DNA of 64,000 nucleotides from Cheiracanthium punctorium (lineage: Eukaryota > Arthropoda > Arachnida > Araneae > Cheiracanthiidae), in assembly GCA_038373885.1 (NCBI GenBank), contig JAWZYV010013168.1, positions 1 to 64,000 on the forward strand, read 5' to 3'. Positions within the stretch are counted from its first letter, which is position 1. Each line of letters starts with the position of its first letter. A program made the position numbers and the translations under genes. Shown piece after piece: positions 21,886 through 31,927 of the stretch. A model generated the notes under the pieces. The model searched no databases. It was given only the letters and a program-made list of their open reading frames with translations, and was not told where the DNA came from.

Positions 21886-23584
21886 AAGGAAGCTGCCCAA
21901 TTAAGGCCATTTTCGTTTTTTATAAAGGATCTGATCCCGCTCTGCAGTTGGCCAGAGGTTTTTCGAAGCAACAGTAACAATTTTCCTGTTCTGCGTTTGC
22001 AGAATTTACCATGATTCAGACTGCAGTGTGCAGAGAATGACCCCAAAGACGGATTTTTACATATGCCTTCTTTTTTCAACTTTTGAACCCTCTGAAGTCT
22101 TATTTCATGTCAGTTTGTTTGTTAGTGTTGTGATGGCAACGCTAAGGGTGGGCGATCAGCCTAGGATGAGGGGTTATCTTAAAATGTCATTTTTAAAAAT
22201 ATAATTCTCCAATTTTGTCCATCACCTCATTAGTGTATGGGAATGTTTTTGTACGGGAGTCATATAAAAATGTAGAAAGTGTAACTTTTTGAAAATTAAC
22301 GAGAGGAATTTTTTTAACGAAGTCTTACTTCCGACCTCATTTTAAACATTTTTTTTTCAATTTACACTGCCTACTTATCTCTAATAGATAAAGAATTAAA
22401 GCCCGTTACCACCTTTTTGGGACACCCTGTATCAGTCTGGTTCCTCTATTAGTTCCCCTTTATCAGTATCCACAGGTTCTGAAATCATCATTAACCAGTG
22501 TTCTGCTTTAAAAAAAAAAGTGGTCTGCTTTGAAAAAGAAAAAAAATCACTGTATTTACGTATACTATTACTATACTATACGTATAATATCAAATCAATG
22601 CTGTACAGCGTCTCATTTCCATAACCCTAAGAATCTGCGCTTTATGCCTTGTGAAACTATCTTGGCGAGTACTCGCATCGTTTGGCCTTTTTTTTTTTAT
22701 GGTCAACGGATGCAAATAATCGGTACTTATTTTACCGTCGATAATTCACGCCAACAACTGTTTTCGCCTAAGGATTGCAATGCACTACATTGTAACAATG
22801 TATCTGACGTATTCTACACGCACACGAAATCGCTCTTTTTGGCTGACTAACTGTAAAGTACATAAGTACCAAATAAGCTTGTTTTGGTCGGAAGTATGAT
22901 TTTTTTATTAGTTTCAATGAAGAGTTTACCCGTGTATTTTAAAACTAAAAAACAATTAACTGTATAACTAGTATAATTACACACTGTACGCCGTGTAAAA
23001 ATAGGAAATACGAGTAGATACTAATAAAAAGTAGTGTTATATAACAGCATCAAGAGAGAAAAAAATAAATACAGAGATTTGAACTTATACTTTACTTATA
23101 TTAGACTAACACTATATTAAAAATGTCAAAGATTTGTTACAAATGATAGTTATACGTACCAATATAGACTAATCACCAACAAAAAACTTCTTCAGTTTTT
23201 TCGTCTCCTATTCTTATGAAAACAAACATTGGCGTCTGCCAGTAGATACTCGGATGTTGCCATCGCTCGACTGTTGCATGAACAGAGCGCATGCGCCAAT
23301 TTTCATCGGCTGAATGCCGCTCGGCCGTTATGCGGGCCAACATTTCTTTTCAGTTCAGTGTATTTTGATCAAATTTAGGTATATGGCCCGATGACGCAGG
23401 TCGGATATCGTTCCGAGCATCGTTTTATGGGTACCGGACCGATCAGTGTCTGCCGCGCACATCCCGATCATCGTTTTTAGATGGAATTCCGTGTCTGGGC
23501 CGAGTACCGAATTTCGGTGAGCGATGAGTTGCGATGAATGCCGCTGGTTGGCCGAGCAAAAACTGGGAATTGTTGCTTGTAGGG
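21886..23584. other. unassigned right part of the 5.3-kb element
   Basis: Mostly AT-rich. TTTTTGGGACACCCTGTAT at about 22417-22435 resembles a Tc1/mariner terminus, but no partner end was found. From about 23260 the sequence is GC-richer and ends in the element's right terminus. Confidence 0.4.
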
Positions 23585-24290
23585 AAGAATTTTAGGCTAT
23601 CTCTTCTTCCTCTGACATATGAAGGGAAATGTGAAAAGAACGTTTTGGCCCCTTACATCCACTTGGGTGCGAATTCTAAAACACCCTGAAACTGATTTTT
23701 AGGCATCCTTGTTCGCTACATTCTAAAGGAAGAATTTTATGTCTATCTTTATTTCCCTTTGAGATATGATGGCAAATTCGAAAATAACGTTTTGGCCCCT
23801 TATCCCCCTTTTCATGCGCATTCTAAAGAACCCAGAAAACGAATTTTAAACATTTGCATTCCCTATACCTTTAAGCAAGAATTTTAAAGCTATCTCTTTT
23901 TTTCTTCTCATATATCAAGAAAAATGTGAAAAGAACGTTCCCTTACCCCTGTTTGGATACGAATTCAAAAAAAAAAAACCTGAGAATAATTTTTAGGTGT
24001 TGCTCTGTCAGTTGCATTTTAAAACAAGAATTTTACTGCCATCTCTTTTTTCCTCTGAGATATGAAAGGAAATATAAAATAACGTTTCGGCCCCTTACGC
24101 CCGTTTGGGTGAGAATTCTAAAAAAAACCCTGAAAACAACTTTTAGGTATCTGTGTTATATTTTAAAGCAAAAATTTTACGGTTGTCTCTTTTTTCCTCA
24201 GAGATATGAAGGGAAAAGTGAAAAGAACGTTTTGGACCGCCATCCCCGTCTGGGTTCGAATTTTTAAAAATCGCTTCTTAAATGAGGCCG
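23585..24290. repeat. satellite array, about 145-bp unit, right part
   Basis: Continues the array cut at 18252; about five units, with AAGAATTTTA starting near 23587 and the GTTCGCTACATTCT word near 23710, 23860, 24010 and 24150 in variant form. The last unit degenerates near 24270. Confidence 0.8.
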
Positions 24291-24682
24291 GGCACAAAAG
24301 CTACAAGCTTCTAAAATTTCACGTCTGTACCTCCAGTAGATTGGCTGGGCAATGATTGTCAGTCAGTCAGTCAGGACATCTTCCTTTATATATGAAGATA
24401 AAATGTTTAATTAATCATCAAATGTGAAATAAATGTTTAATTAATCACATAATTAATGAAGTATGTTAAATACCGAAAACAATAACCTTACATCTTTGCC
24501 CCCCCCCTCCGATCGATCAAAATTATTGTTATATTTGAAGAGTTCTTATGCTTGCCATGTAGATAGTGTTATTTGTTTGTTTATATCAGTGAATTCCCCA
24601 TGCAGAATTATTTTTCACTTTCGTTTTCAAAATCCTTGGAGGGGTAATTACCCCCATTACTCCCCCCGTAAAACCGCCAATG
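24291..24682. other. right end of the LTR insertion
   Basis: No gene. Contains a C tract near 24500 and ends with GGAGGGGTAATTACCCCC, then AAAACCGCCAATG, the right terminus of the insertion beginning at 16398. Confidence 0.5.
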
Positions 24683-24850
24683 GACATCTCTGTTCTAGAG
24701 ATTTACTCTCTCTCACGTTTTTTCACCGACCTGTTAGGTCGCCTCTGCGCAGGCCAAATTAAATCAAGTTTTATGTAACTTCTACTTCATCTTAGCTTAA
24801 ATAAATTTATTGTTTTGTTAATTTGCTGGTTTACAATACAAGACAACATA
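24683..24850 (+). repeat. 5' LTR of gypsy copy 2, second part
   Basis: From ACATCTCTGTTCTAGAG to AGACAACATA, matching the 3' LTR (which ends AGACAGCATA) apart from a few bases. An ATAAATT word precedes the end. Confidence 0.85.
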
Positions 24851-24870
24851 GTGGTGACCTAGTCTAAGAA
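24851..24870 (+). promoter_or_regulatory. primer binding site of gypsy copy 2
   Basis: GTGGTGACCTAGTC follows the 5' LTR directly, where the tRNA primer anneals for minus-strand synthesis. The tRNA cannot be named with confidence. Confidence 0.5.
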
Positions 24871-25239
24871 CGCAACCGCCGTTTGGAGAGTTCTACAAAA
24901 AGAAAAAAAACCCAGGCCAGCATGCGTGAATCAGCCGAGATCTTCTGACCTGTGATGTGACTGCTTATCTGCCCAGCGAGTTATGAGGTGAGTGCTCATT
25001 GCATTTGTCCGGGAGAGAGACTGTTTATTACTGTTTTGAGTGACATAAGCGGAATTTCCCCTCACTAGTATGTGTTATTTTTTTTTTTTTTTTTTTTTTT
25101 TTGAGTGTTTGTCATACGTATTCGCCGGTTACACGTGGTTTGCTTTGCACGTGGGTCCCGTTTTACAACGTACTATTTTAAGTATAAGTTAATAAGAAAT
25201 TTACCTTCCGTTCTATAACATTATTTACGCTTTAATAAA

Positions 25240-25957
25240 ATGTCGCTTAACGATAACGTGCAAGAAAATGTGGAAGTTAATAGGATTGCTCTGAGATTAC
25301 CACCCTTTTGGCGCAATAATATTGAGCTATTTTCACAGGTAGCGGCTTCGTTTACGCTTTCTAAAATTACATCCGACGATACGAAATTCGCTAGTCTGGT
25401 AGCACATATAGATGCCGAAACTTTAACCCACGTGAGCGATATAATCTTACGTCCTCCGGAGTCTGATAAATTTACCGCCCTAAGAAAACGGCTCATCGAG
25501 GAGTTCGCGTACTCCGAAGGAAAGAGGATTAAAAAATTACTCAGCAAGCTTCAGTTAGGGGACAATAAACCCTCCAGTTTGTTGAGGCATGATGTTTGTT
25601 GAGGCCTCTAATGAAGGCTTAGCTCAACTAGCTGTTTTAGCAGACAAAGTGTATGAAATCACAAGCGAGAGCGCATAAGTTTATTCTATAAAGGCTGAAG
25701 GTGATTCATCAGCTACCCTTGCCTCCTTACAGCAGCAGATCGCACAACTTACTGCATAGGTCAAAGAATTGACTATCGACAGAAGACGGAGTCGATCTCA
25801 GTCCTCACATAGATATAGGCCACTTTATAGATCTCAGAGCCATGGTGGTCAAGTTCGACAGGGAAATCCCGACCTATGTTACTACCATAATCGTTTTGGA
25901 GATAAGGCCAAAAAGTGTAAACAACCGTGTTTCTTCAAAAGTTCGGAAAACGAGTAA
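25240..25957 (+). pseudogene. gag of gypsy copy 2, internally deleted
   Basis: The ATG at 25240 opens 120 codons with the LPPFW, DDTKF and LGDNKPS signatures of arthropod-type gypsy Gag. The frame stops at 25602. An Asp-Lys-Val-Tyr-Glu-Ile stretch about 15 codons later (near 25635) normally lies much further on, so part of gag is missing. The break carries a direct repeat, TTTGTTGAGGC, at about 25577 and 25595. Frames shift again near 25675. A zinc-knuckle-like Cys-Tyr-Tyr-His with two distal cysteines is encoded at about 25883-25942. Confidence 0.75.
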
Positions 25958-26029
25958 ACGCTACCACTCTAACTTCTAGGGGTGGTAGCAAAATTAGTTC
26001 CATCAAAAATACTAACCGCCTTTGTATAT

Positions 26030-27124
26030 ATGACCCCCCCAGACAAATGCTAAATATTTAGTTGATACAAGCAGTGATGTTTCTTGCATTCCCGTAAAAA
26101 AAAAATCATAAGAATTCCCCAGATGCAGTAGAGTTATTCGCGGCTAATGAATAGAGAATCAAAACATTTGGTACAAAACTGCTGCACTTAAACTTAAATT
26201 TACGACGTTCCTTTAAATGGCAATTCATCGTCGCAGAAGTGTCAATGCCCATTATTGGAGCAGATTTCCTTTCACATTTTAATCTTTTGGTTGATTTAAA
26301 GAACAAAAAGCTAATTGATGGCGTTACAAAATTAAGAACATTCGGTAACCTGGATAGTAGCAGGCAAGCCGCAGTAAAGGTTATTAGTGGACACTCAAAG
26401 TATCATGCTATCTTACAAAAGTACCGTGAAATCACCACACCAATTCCTAAATTCAAACAAGTGAAACATTCTACTGTGCATTTCATTGAAACAGTAGGCT
26501 CACCAGTGCATAGTCGTCCTACACGATTGCACCCAAAAATGTTGGAGGCTGTAAAAAAGGAATTTGAGTTCATGATTGAAAAAGGGTTTTGTCGACCTTC
26601 GAAGAGCCCTTGGTCATCTCCCTTACATGTAGTAGCAAAACCTTCTGGTGGCATACGCCCAGTCGGCGATTACCGCAAACTAAATGCCAAAACAGTTCAG
26701 GATCGCTACCCAATACCGCATTTGCAGGATTTTTCTGCAGTCCTCCATGGTAAAACATTTTTTTCTAAATTAGATATTTTTCGCACATATCATGCAATTC
26801 CAGTACATGAGGAGGACATTCACAAAACAGCAATCATAACACCTTTTGGCCTTTTTGAGTTCCCGTTTTTAAACTTTGGGCTTTGCAATGCGGCACAGTC
26901 GTTCCAACGGTTTATAAACGAAGTGTTACAGGACCTAAATTTTTGTTTTGCCTATTTATATGATATCCTGGTTTTTTCTGAAAGCGCAGAGCAGCATGAG
27001 CAGCATTTAGACAAAATTTTCCAACGACTTACCAACTATGGAATACAATTAAATACTTCTAAATGCGTCCTGGGAGTACCTGAATTGTCATTTTTAGGGC
27101 ATGTCATTTCAAAAACTGTAACAA
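26030..27124 (+). pseudogene. protease and reverse transcriptase of gypsy copy 2
   Basis: A protease active site of DTSS form is encoded near 26060, with the normal glycine replaced by serine and a stop soon after. The RT frame from 26239 holds the GADFL box, PSSSPW-like substrate block, [16 protein letters not shown], the [16 protein letters not shown] block and FLGHVIS. The catalytic YxDD box reads YLYD (about 26955-26966): the first aspartate is tyrosine, one base from Asp (TAT for GAT), which should abolish polymerisation. The domain is cut at 27124 by a TIR element and resumes at 28471. Confidence 0.85.
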
Positions 27125-28468
27125 CCCAGACAGCACAGCAAACTTGCAGCAAGCTTGATTTATCAAGTCAATAAGCTTGAATTAAGCTTGAAAATTCCAG
27201 TCGTGCAAGCTTGAATCAAGTGTTCTAGTTTACACTTGCCCAGTTTGCATTAAGCTTGACATATCAAGCTTGACATTTCAAGCTTAAAAATTTTCTAAAT
27301 GCACGGGGCGCCCGCACCCCACATACTTTATTTTTTCGCGCAATTTCCCCCTCTATGCTGTAATTTTAAGTAATTTTAATCTGTTTCCATCGAGTGTCCG
27401 TGGCTAGAATAGAACCCGGGACCTTTCGATTTGTAGCCGAGCGCGTTATCCATTCAGCCACCAGAGCCTTGTGCAGCTAAGATTAAAGTTTGAAGTTAAT
27501 TATTAAGCGGTTTTCTGGCCAGATTGATAAGTGGGCGATATGTTATTTGTTTTTTTTAATTTTTCCATGGGATGCATCAAAATTAAAATAATTTTATGTG
27601 TGATTTAGAGACTCTACTAATAGGGAAATAAACATAATATAAACTTAAGAGCAACACATGTTTTAAAACTTTCGCAACACTCATGAGCAATACTGCCGCT
27701 GGCCAAAATCGAGACAAACGACTGATTTTGAAATCAATTTCGTAGTATAATTGTATTTTATTTTGAAGAATTTCCATATTTGGAAATATAGAATGGGTTT
27801 ACTTACTTAACACAAATTTTGTGTTAAGTAATCTGAAATCAAAGAAACAGATAGTTAAACGTTACTTCGAAATGCTATATCACAGTTGCTAACATAACAT
27901 GTATGGAATACAAACACTTTAGTCATTTTGGTAAATATTTCTTATAATAACAAATAATTGAAAAAATTGCTATTTTTTAACGCTAAAAATTCTCTTTACA
28001 AATGTGGTTAGTTATTTTCCTACATATATTGGTATGCTATATCGCATTTCGAAGAATTAAAAATAAGTTTATATTAATTTATACAAATGTAAATTTGAGT
28101 TATTTTCATTGTTCATATTTTATAATTAAAAAAATCATTTAACTTCTGAATTTTTTTTATCCTTTGTAATTTTATTTTAAAATTACAAAAGTGTAAGATG
28201 TAAGATTTTTGGGCCCTAAAATCTGTAGGCCCTGGGCAGTTGCCCCGTTTGCCCTGCCGGTAATATGGCACTGGTAATAAAAAACCCATCCCATTAAAAC
28301 ACATCTTTTACGAACTTTCAACAAATTTCAGGACGCTAGACAATTAATGTCCATTCTCTTTCACAGATGGCGCCATCACCGCACTTTGCAAGTGAAAATC
28401 CAGCTTAAGCCAACCTTGCATTGCCAAGCCAAATCTCAAGCTTGATTTAAGCTTATGTGCTGTCTGGG
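27125..28468. mobile_element. CCC-terminal TIR element (HindIII-word family) in RT
   Basis: The ends CCCAGACAGCACAGCAAAC and TGTGCTGTCTGGG are inverted. AA flanks both sides (27123-27124 and 28469-28470), and removing the segment rejoins the RT thumb in frame. Both ends are crowded with AAGCTTGA/TCAAGCTT words. Inside is a tRNA-like module on the minus strand. No transposase frame. Same terminal sequence as the TGTCCA-rich family at 38538-54190. Confidence 0.85.
27402..27475 (-). pseudogene. tRNA-like Pol III module in a TIR element
   Basis: On the minus strand GGTGGCTGAATGGATAACGC is A-box-like, CTACAAA sits as an anticodon-type loop between TCGG and TCGA, and CCCGGGTTCTATTC is B-box-like. 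Spacing is tRNA-like, but the cloverleaf is imperfect. The truncated relative at 28519-28902 keeps the B-box half (GGGTTCTATCCCAGC). Confidence 0.5.
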
Positions 28469-28470
28469 AA

Positions 28471-28518
28471 AGCCCTTAACCGAAAAGGTTAAAGTAATTT
28501 TAGAATATAAGGAACCAA
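28471..28518 (+). pseudogene. RT thumb fragment of gypsy copy 2
   Basis: Encodes PLTEKVKVILEYKEP, the segment expected soon after FLGHVIS. It is a 48-base island of host element between two TIR insertions and proves the boundaries of both. Confidence 0.8.
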
Positions 28519-28902
28519 GGGCCCGGGTTCTATCCCAGCGACGAACACTCGATGGAAACAGATTAAATTAAATTGAAATTTCAGCTTAGAGGGGGAAAAT
28601 GCGCGGAAAAATAAATTATGTGGGGCGCGTTAGCCAACGGGCGCCCCGTGTATTTAAAAAAAAATTTTTTTGGAAATTTGTTTAAGCTTGAAATGTCAAG
28701 TTTGATTCAAGCTTGAAATGTCAAGCTTGATTCAAGCTTGAAATGTCAAGCTTAATGCAAGCTGGGCAAATGTAAACTAGAACACTTGATTCAAGCTTGC
28801 ATCAAACTTACACGATTGCAATTTTCAAGCTTAATTCAAGCTTATTGACTTGATAAATCAAGCTTGCTGCAAGTTTGATGCAAGTTTGCTGTGCTGTCTG
28901 GG
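28519..28902. mobile_element. truncated relative of the element at 27125-28468
   Basis: Starts abruptly in the B-box half of the tRNA-like module and runs, in inverted orientation to the first copy, through the AAGCTTGA-rich arm to GTGCTGTCTGGG. Its other half is missing, together with the RT connection and the start of RNase H, so insertion was accompanied or followed by deletion. Confidence 0.75.
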
Positions 28903-29314
28903 GCTTGAGGGCAGAAATTTCTGTATTTATACAGACCACAAACCGCTCATATTTGCCTTTCGCCAAAAATATGATAAAGCTTCTCCGCGTCAAAACAGAC
29001 AGTTAGACTTCATATCGCAGTTCACAGCAGATATTAGGTATGTTAAAGGCTACGAAAACATAGTCGCTGATACTCTCTCTCGGATATCTGCTATTGACAC
29101 TTTCTCTAACACTGATTGCTACCACGTACAGTCTCCCGTTAACGATGTTCTAGGACAGGTCCAGCAGATTTCCCTTCCCTCATCGACTGACTTCCTGGCT
29201 ATTGCGGCAGCACAACAGCGATGTACAGCTACAGGACTTGATTTCAGGGCGCTTGCCCAACAACCTCAATCTCCAGCAGCTAGAGTTGTCGCCGGGAGTT
29301 TCTTTACATTGTGA
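28903..29314 (+). pseudogene. RNase H of gypsy copy 2, N-terminally truncated
   Basis: LEGRNFCIYTDHKPL is the second half of the RNase H fold, followed by the RQLDFISQF and VKGYENIVADTLSRI blocks. The first half with the DAS motif is lost. It ends at a stop near 29312, before integrase. Confidence 0.85.
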
Positions 29315-31520
29315 CGTATAGGGATCACAAATACGTCCATACGTGCCAGAGCAGTTTATGAGAAATATATTCCTAAACCTGCACCAGTTGTCCCATCCGG
29401 GGATAAAAGCTTCACGTAAACTTGTACAAAAGCGTTTTGTCAGGCCGGGCATGATCAAGGATGTCACACAATGGACTAGATCGTGCATCCAATGCCAGAA
29501 GTCTAATGTGCACCGACACACCGTTAGCCCCTTGCAGAACTTTGATGTGCCATCCCAGAGGTTCAGCCATGTGCACATTGACTTGATAGGCCCACTTCCG
29601 CCTTCAAATGGCTGCTGCTACTTACTCTCGTGTGTCGACAGATTCACCAGATGGCCAGAACTTCAGCCGCTTACCGACATTTCTGCTGGAACGGTAGCAA
29701 AGCAGTTTTACAGCAGTTGGATCGTCAGATTCGGAGTGCCAGAAATCCTCACCACCGACCAGGGACGGCAGTTTGAATCCCAACTTTTTAAGTCCCTCAC
29801 CAAAATGTTGGGAATTCATAAAATTAGAACTTCCCGGTACCATCCAAATTCTAACGGTTTAGTGGAACGTTTCCACAGATCCCTTAAGCAGTCCCTGCGT
29901 TGCCACACATCCACTAATTGGGCCAGTGGCGGCTCGTGGGATACAGCAAGTACAGCCGGGCTGCACTTGAAATTATCAGCACATACTTTAAAATAATTTA
30001 TTTTACTAATTTTCCTAAATTCAGATTAGAATTATGGAATTCCTACGGTAAATTAAAAAAATCTCTAAAAAAAAACCAAACAAAAAAGCCGTATTGTGGC
30101 CGGATCGCTCATTCAGAAAAAAAGCACTTTAATCTTCCCGCAATTCAATTGGGAAAATCTTTGGTACAGCCCATAGCGCTGATAAGAAAATTGGTAGCAG
30201 CGTTGCCATGGTAACGACTAGTGTTTTAGCTAAGACTCAGCCGAAAAGAGGTTTTATGACTTTTGCTGCACTAGTGAATTCGACGAACTGATTGGCTCGA
30301 GAAGTGAGGGAGGGGGTAAGGAGAATATGTTCGGAAAACTCTTAAGCCTGAATAGACGTTTATGAATGGACGTTATGAATGGAAATTTATTGTTTTTAAG
30401 TAAGCAAGAACTGGCATTTAGAGGACATGGCGAGCGAGAAAATTCTTTAAACATGGAAAATTTTAAAGAGCTTTTAAAATTATTGATATCTGAATTAAAA
30501 CAACGCCTTTTTATGAGGGCATTACTGACCGATTCGCAAGTTTAAAAGAAAGGAAGATTGATTTGACTTATAAAAAATAAATAAGTTTTTTTTTTTTTTT
30601 TCTTCTCAAGTTATCGTTACAAAAGAAAATTCCAAGGAAACTTCGAATCAGACACGGATTAACGCAATTTTGAGTATAAGAGTGGCTGGTTAAAATTTAA
30701 GTCCATTTTATGGAAGTAAAATAGGATCTCTTACATTTTTTATGTAATTTCTTTTTTTTTCCCTCGGTGAGGGCTTAATCCGTCAGCTTTCGAATTCAGT
30801 AACAAAGATTTTCCATTCCTGTCCGGAGGAAGGGGGGGGGACTCATATGCTTCCGGCTGCACTAACAGTTTGGACCACGGGCCGCCACTGAATTGGGCTG
30901 ATGTATTGCCAACAGTGCTGCTAGGACTCCGAACATCTTTCAAGGAGGACTGCAAGGCGACGTGTGCGGAGATGGTTTATGGCACTACGTTAAGACTACC
31001 GGGCGACTTCTTAGACTCAACACGTGGAAGCTCAGATCCTGCTGCATTTGTCGGGCAGCTCAAAGAAATAATGGCTGGGTTAAAACCAACCCCACCCAAC
31101 CACCATTGCTCAAAAACCGTTTTTGTGCATAAAAACTTACAAGACTGTTCGCATGTATTCCTAAGAAGTGATGCATCGAAACCTTCGCTTGCACCCAATT
31201 ATACGGGCCCTCACAAGGTCCTGGAGCGGGACTCTAAAACATTCAGAATATTAGTAGACAACAGTGAGCGGGTTTTCAATATCGACCGCCTCAAGCCTGC
31301 TTTTCTCTGGGCTCCAGAACTCTCAGATCCTTCCAGGGAGCAGGTTATAGCTCCTGAAAAACATACACCCCGAGGAACTCCTGATATGGACAAAAATACT
31401 TCAGACTGTGGTGTGGATTTACCCGGGGCGCTTCTCGTGCCTGAGACTCTCGCCACTCCACCTCCAGCTGTAACCACACGCTCGGGCCTCAGAGTCCGTT
31501 TTAATCCAAAGTATTTGTAA
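29315..31520 (+). pseudogene. integrase of gypsy copy 2, split by a hAT element
   Basis: The first part (open from about 29343) holds the HHCC finger (HQLSHPG, then CIQCQ) and the D,D,E core: Asp in HIDLIGP (about 29578), Asp in TTDQGRQF (about 29757) and Glu in NGLVERFH (about 29862). At 29923 it is cut by a 967-bp hAT element. The second part (30891-31520) continues with WADVLPTVLLGLRT, a Met-Val-Tyr-Gly block, the GPY/F-type YTGPHKVL near 31200 and a Pro-rich tail, ending at TAA before the polypurine tract. Removing the insertion and one duplication restores continuity. Confidence 0.88.
29924..30890. mobile_element. 967-bp hAT element in integrase
   Basis: Ends CAGTGGCGGCTCGTGG and (inward from the right) CAGTGGCGGCCCGTGG, one difference, with an exact 8-bp duplication AATTGGGC (29916-29923 and 30891-30898). 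Both are textbook hAT features. No transposase frame. Confidence 0.93.
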
Positions 31521-31549
31521 AATTTTCGTTGTCACTGGAGGAGGAGTAC

Positions 31550-31780
31550 TGTGGTGGCGCTAGTAATGCTACCCCAAAAAGAACTTTAACTTAAACCTTA
31601 AGCAAGAGACATCTCAACTCTGTTCTAGAGATTTACTATCTCTCACGTTTTTTCACCGACCTGTTAGGTCGCCTCTGCGCAGGCCAAATTAAATCAAGTT
31701 TTATGTAACTTCTACTTCATCTTAGCTTAAATAAATTTATTGTTTTGTTAATTTGCTGGTTTACAATACAAGACAGCATA
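31550..31780 (+). repeat. 3' LTR of gypsy copy 2
   Basis: 231 bp from TGTGGTGGCG to AGACAGCATA, preceded by the purine-rich CTGGAGGAGGAGTAC (31535-31549). It matches the two parts of the 5' LTR. ACCGG follows directly. Confidence 0.88.
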
Positions 31781-31927
31781 ACCGGTATTGATTTTGATGT
31801 GTATAGGACTTATACTTTTTCTACAGGGCTACGATAAGGATTTCTTTTACATTATGGCATATGGGGAGAAATTCTTGAAAGTGCGCTAGCGTTTAACACT
31901 AGATTTACCATCTATTTATATATGTTA

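Larger units (their letters stand above)
18253..23584. mobile_element. 5.3-kb element interrupting the satellite array
   Basis: The ends are CCCTACTAGCAATTTTG and, from the right, CCCTACAAGCAACAATT. The dinucleotide AA flanks both sides (18251-18252 and 23585-23586); removing the segment restores the satellite unit AAGCAAGAATTTTAGGC. The CCC ends and 2-bp duplication match the element superfamily at 38538-54190. It contains a SINE, two MITEs and a 5S-like SINE, and no transposase frame. Confidence 0.7.
16398..24682. mobile_element. 8.3-kb insertion in the 5' LTR with hAT-like ends
   Basis: The left end CAAGGGCGGTTCTA and the right end (read inward) CATTGGCGGTTTTA are similar, and each is followed by GGAGGGGTAAT-like words. 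Comparison with the 3' LTR shows that the segment interrupts it between GCAAGAG and ACATCTC. No 8-bp duplication is seen. It may be one element swollen by internal insertions, or the result of recombination between two related copies. Confidence 0.55.
16345..31780 (+). mobile_element. Ty3/gypsy retrotransposon, copy 2, heavily nested
   Basis: Bounded by the 5-bp duplication ACCGG (16340-16344 and 31781-31785). The 3' LTR is intact (31550-31780); its 5' partner is split into 16345-16397 and 24683-24850 by an 8.3-kb insertion. Between lie gag, protease, RT, RNase H and integrase, broken by a 1.3-kb TIR element, a truncated relative of it and a 967-bp hAT element. Without the insertions it would be roughly 5 kb. 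The flanking genomic repeat matches on both sides, supporting the outer limits. Confidence 0.8.

Noticed and set aside
22417..22435. Tc1/mariner end (GGGACACCCTGTAT)
   Set aside because: No opposite terminus or TA-bounded partner found nearby, so an element cannot be delimited.
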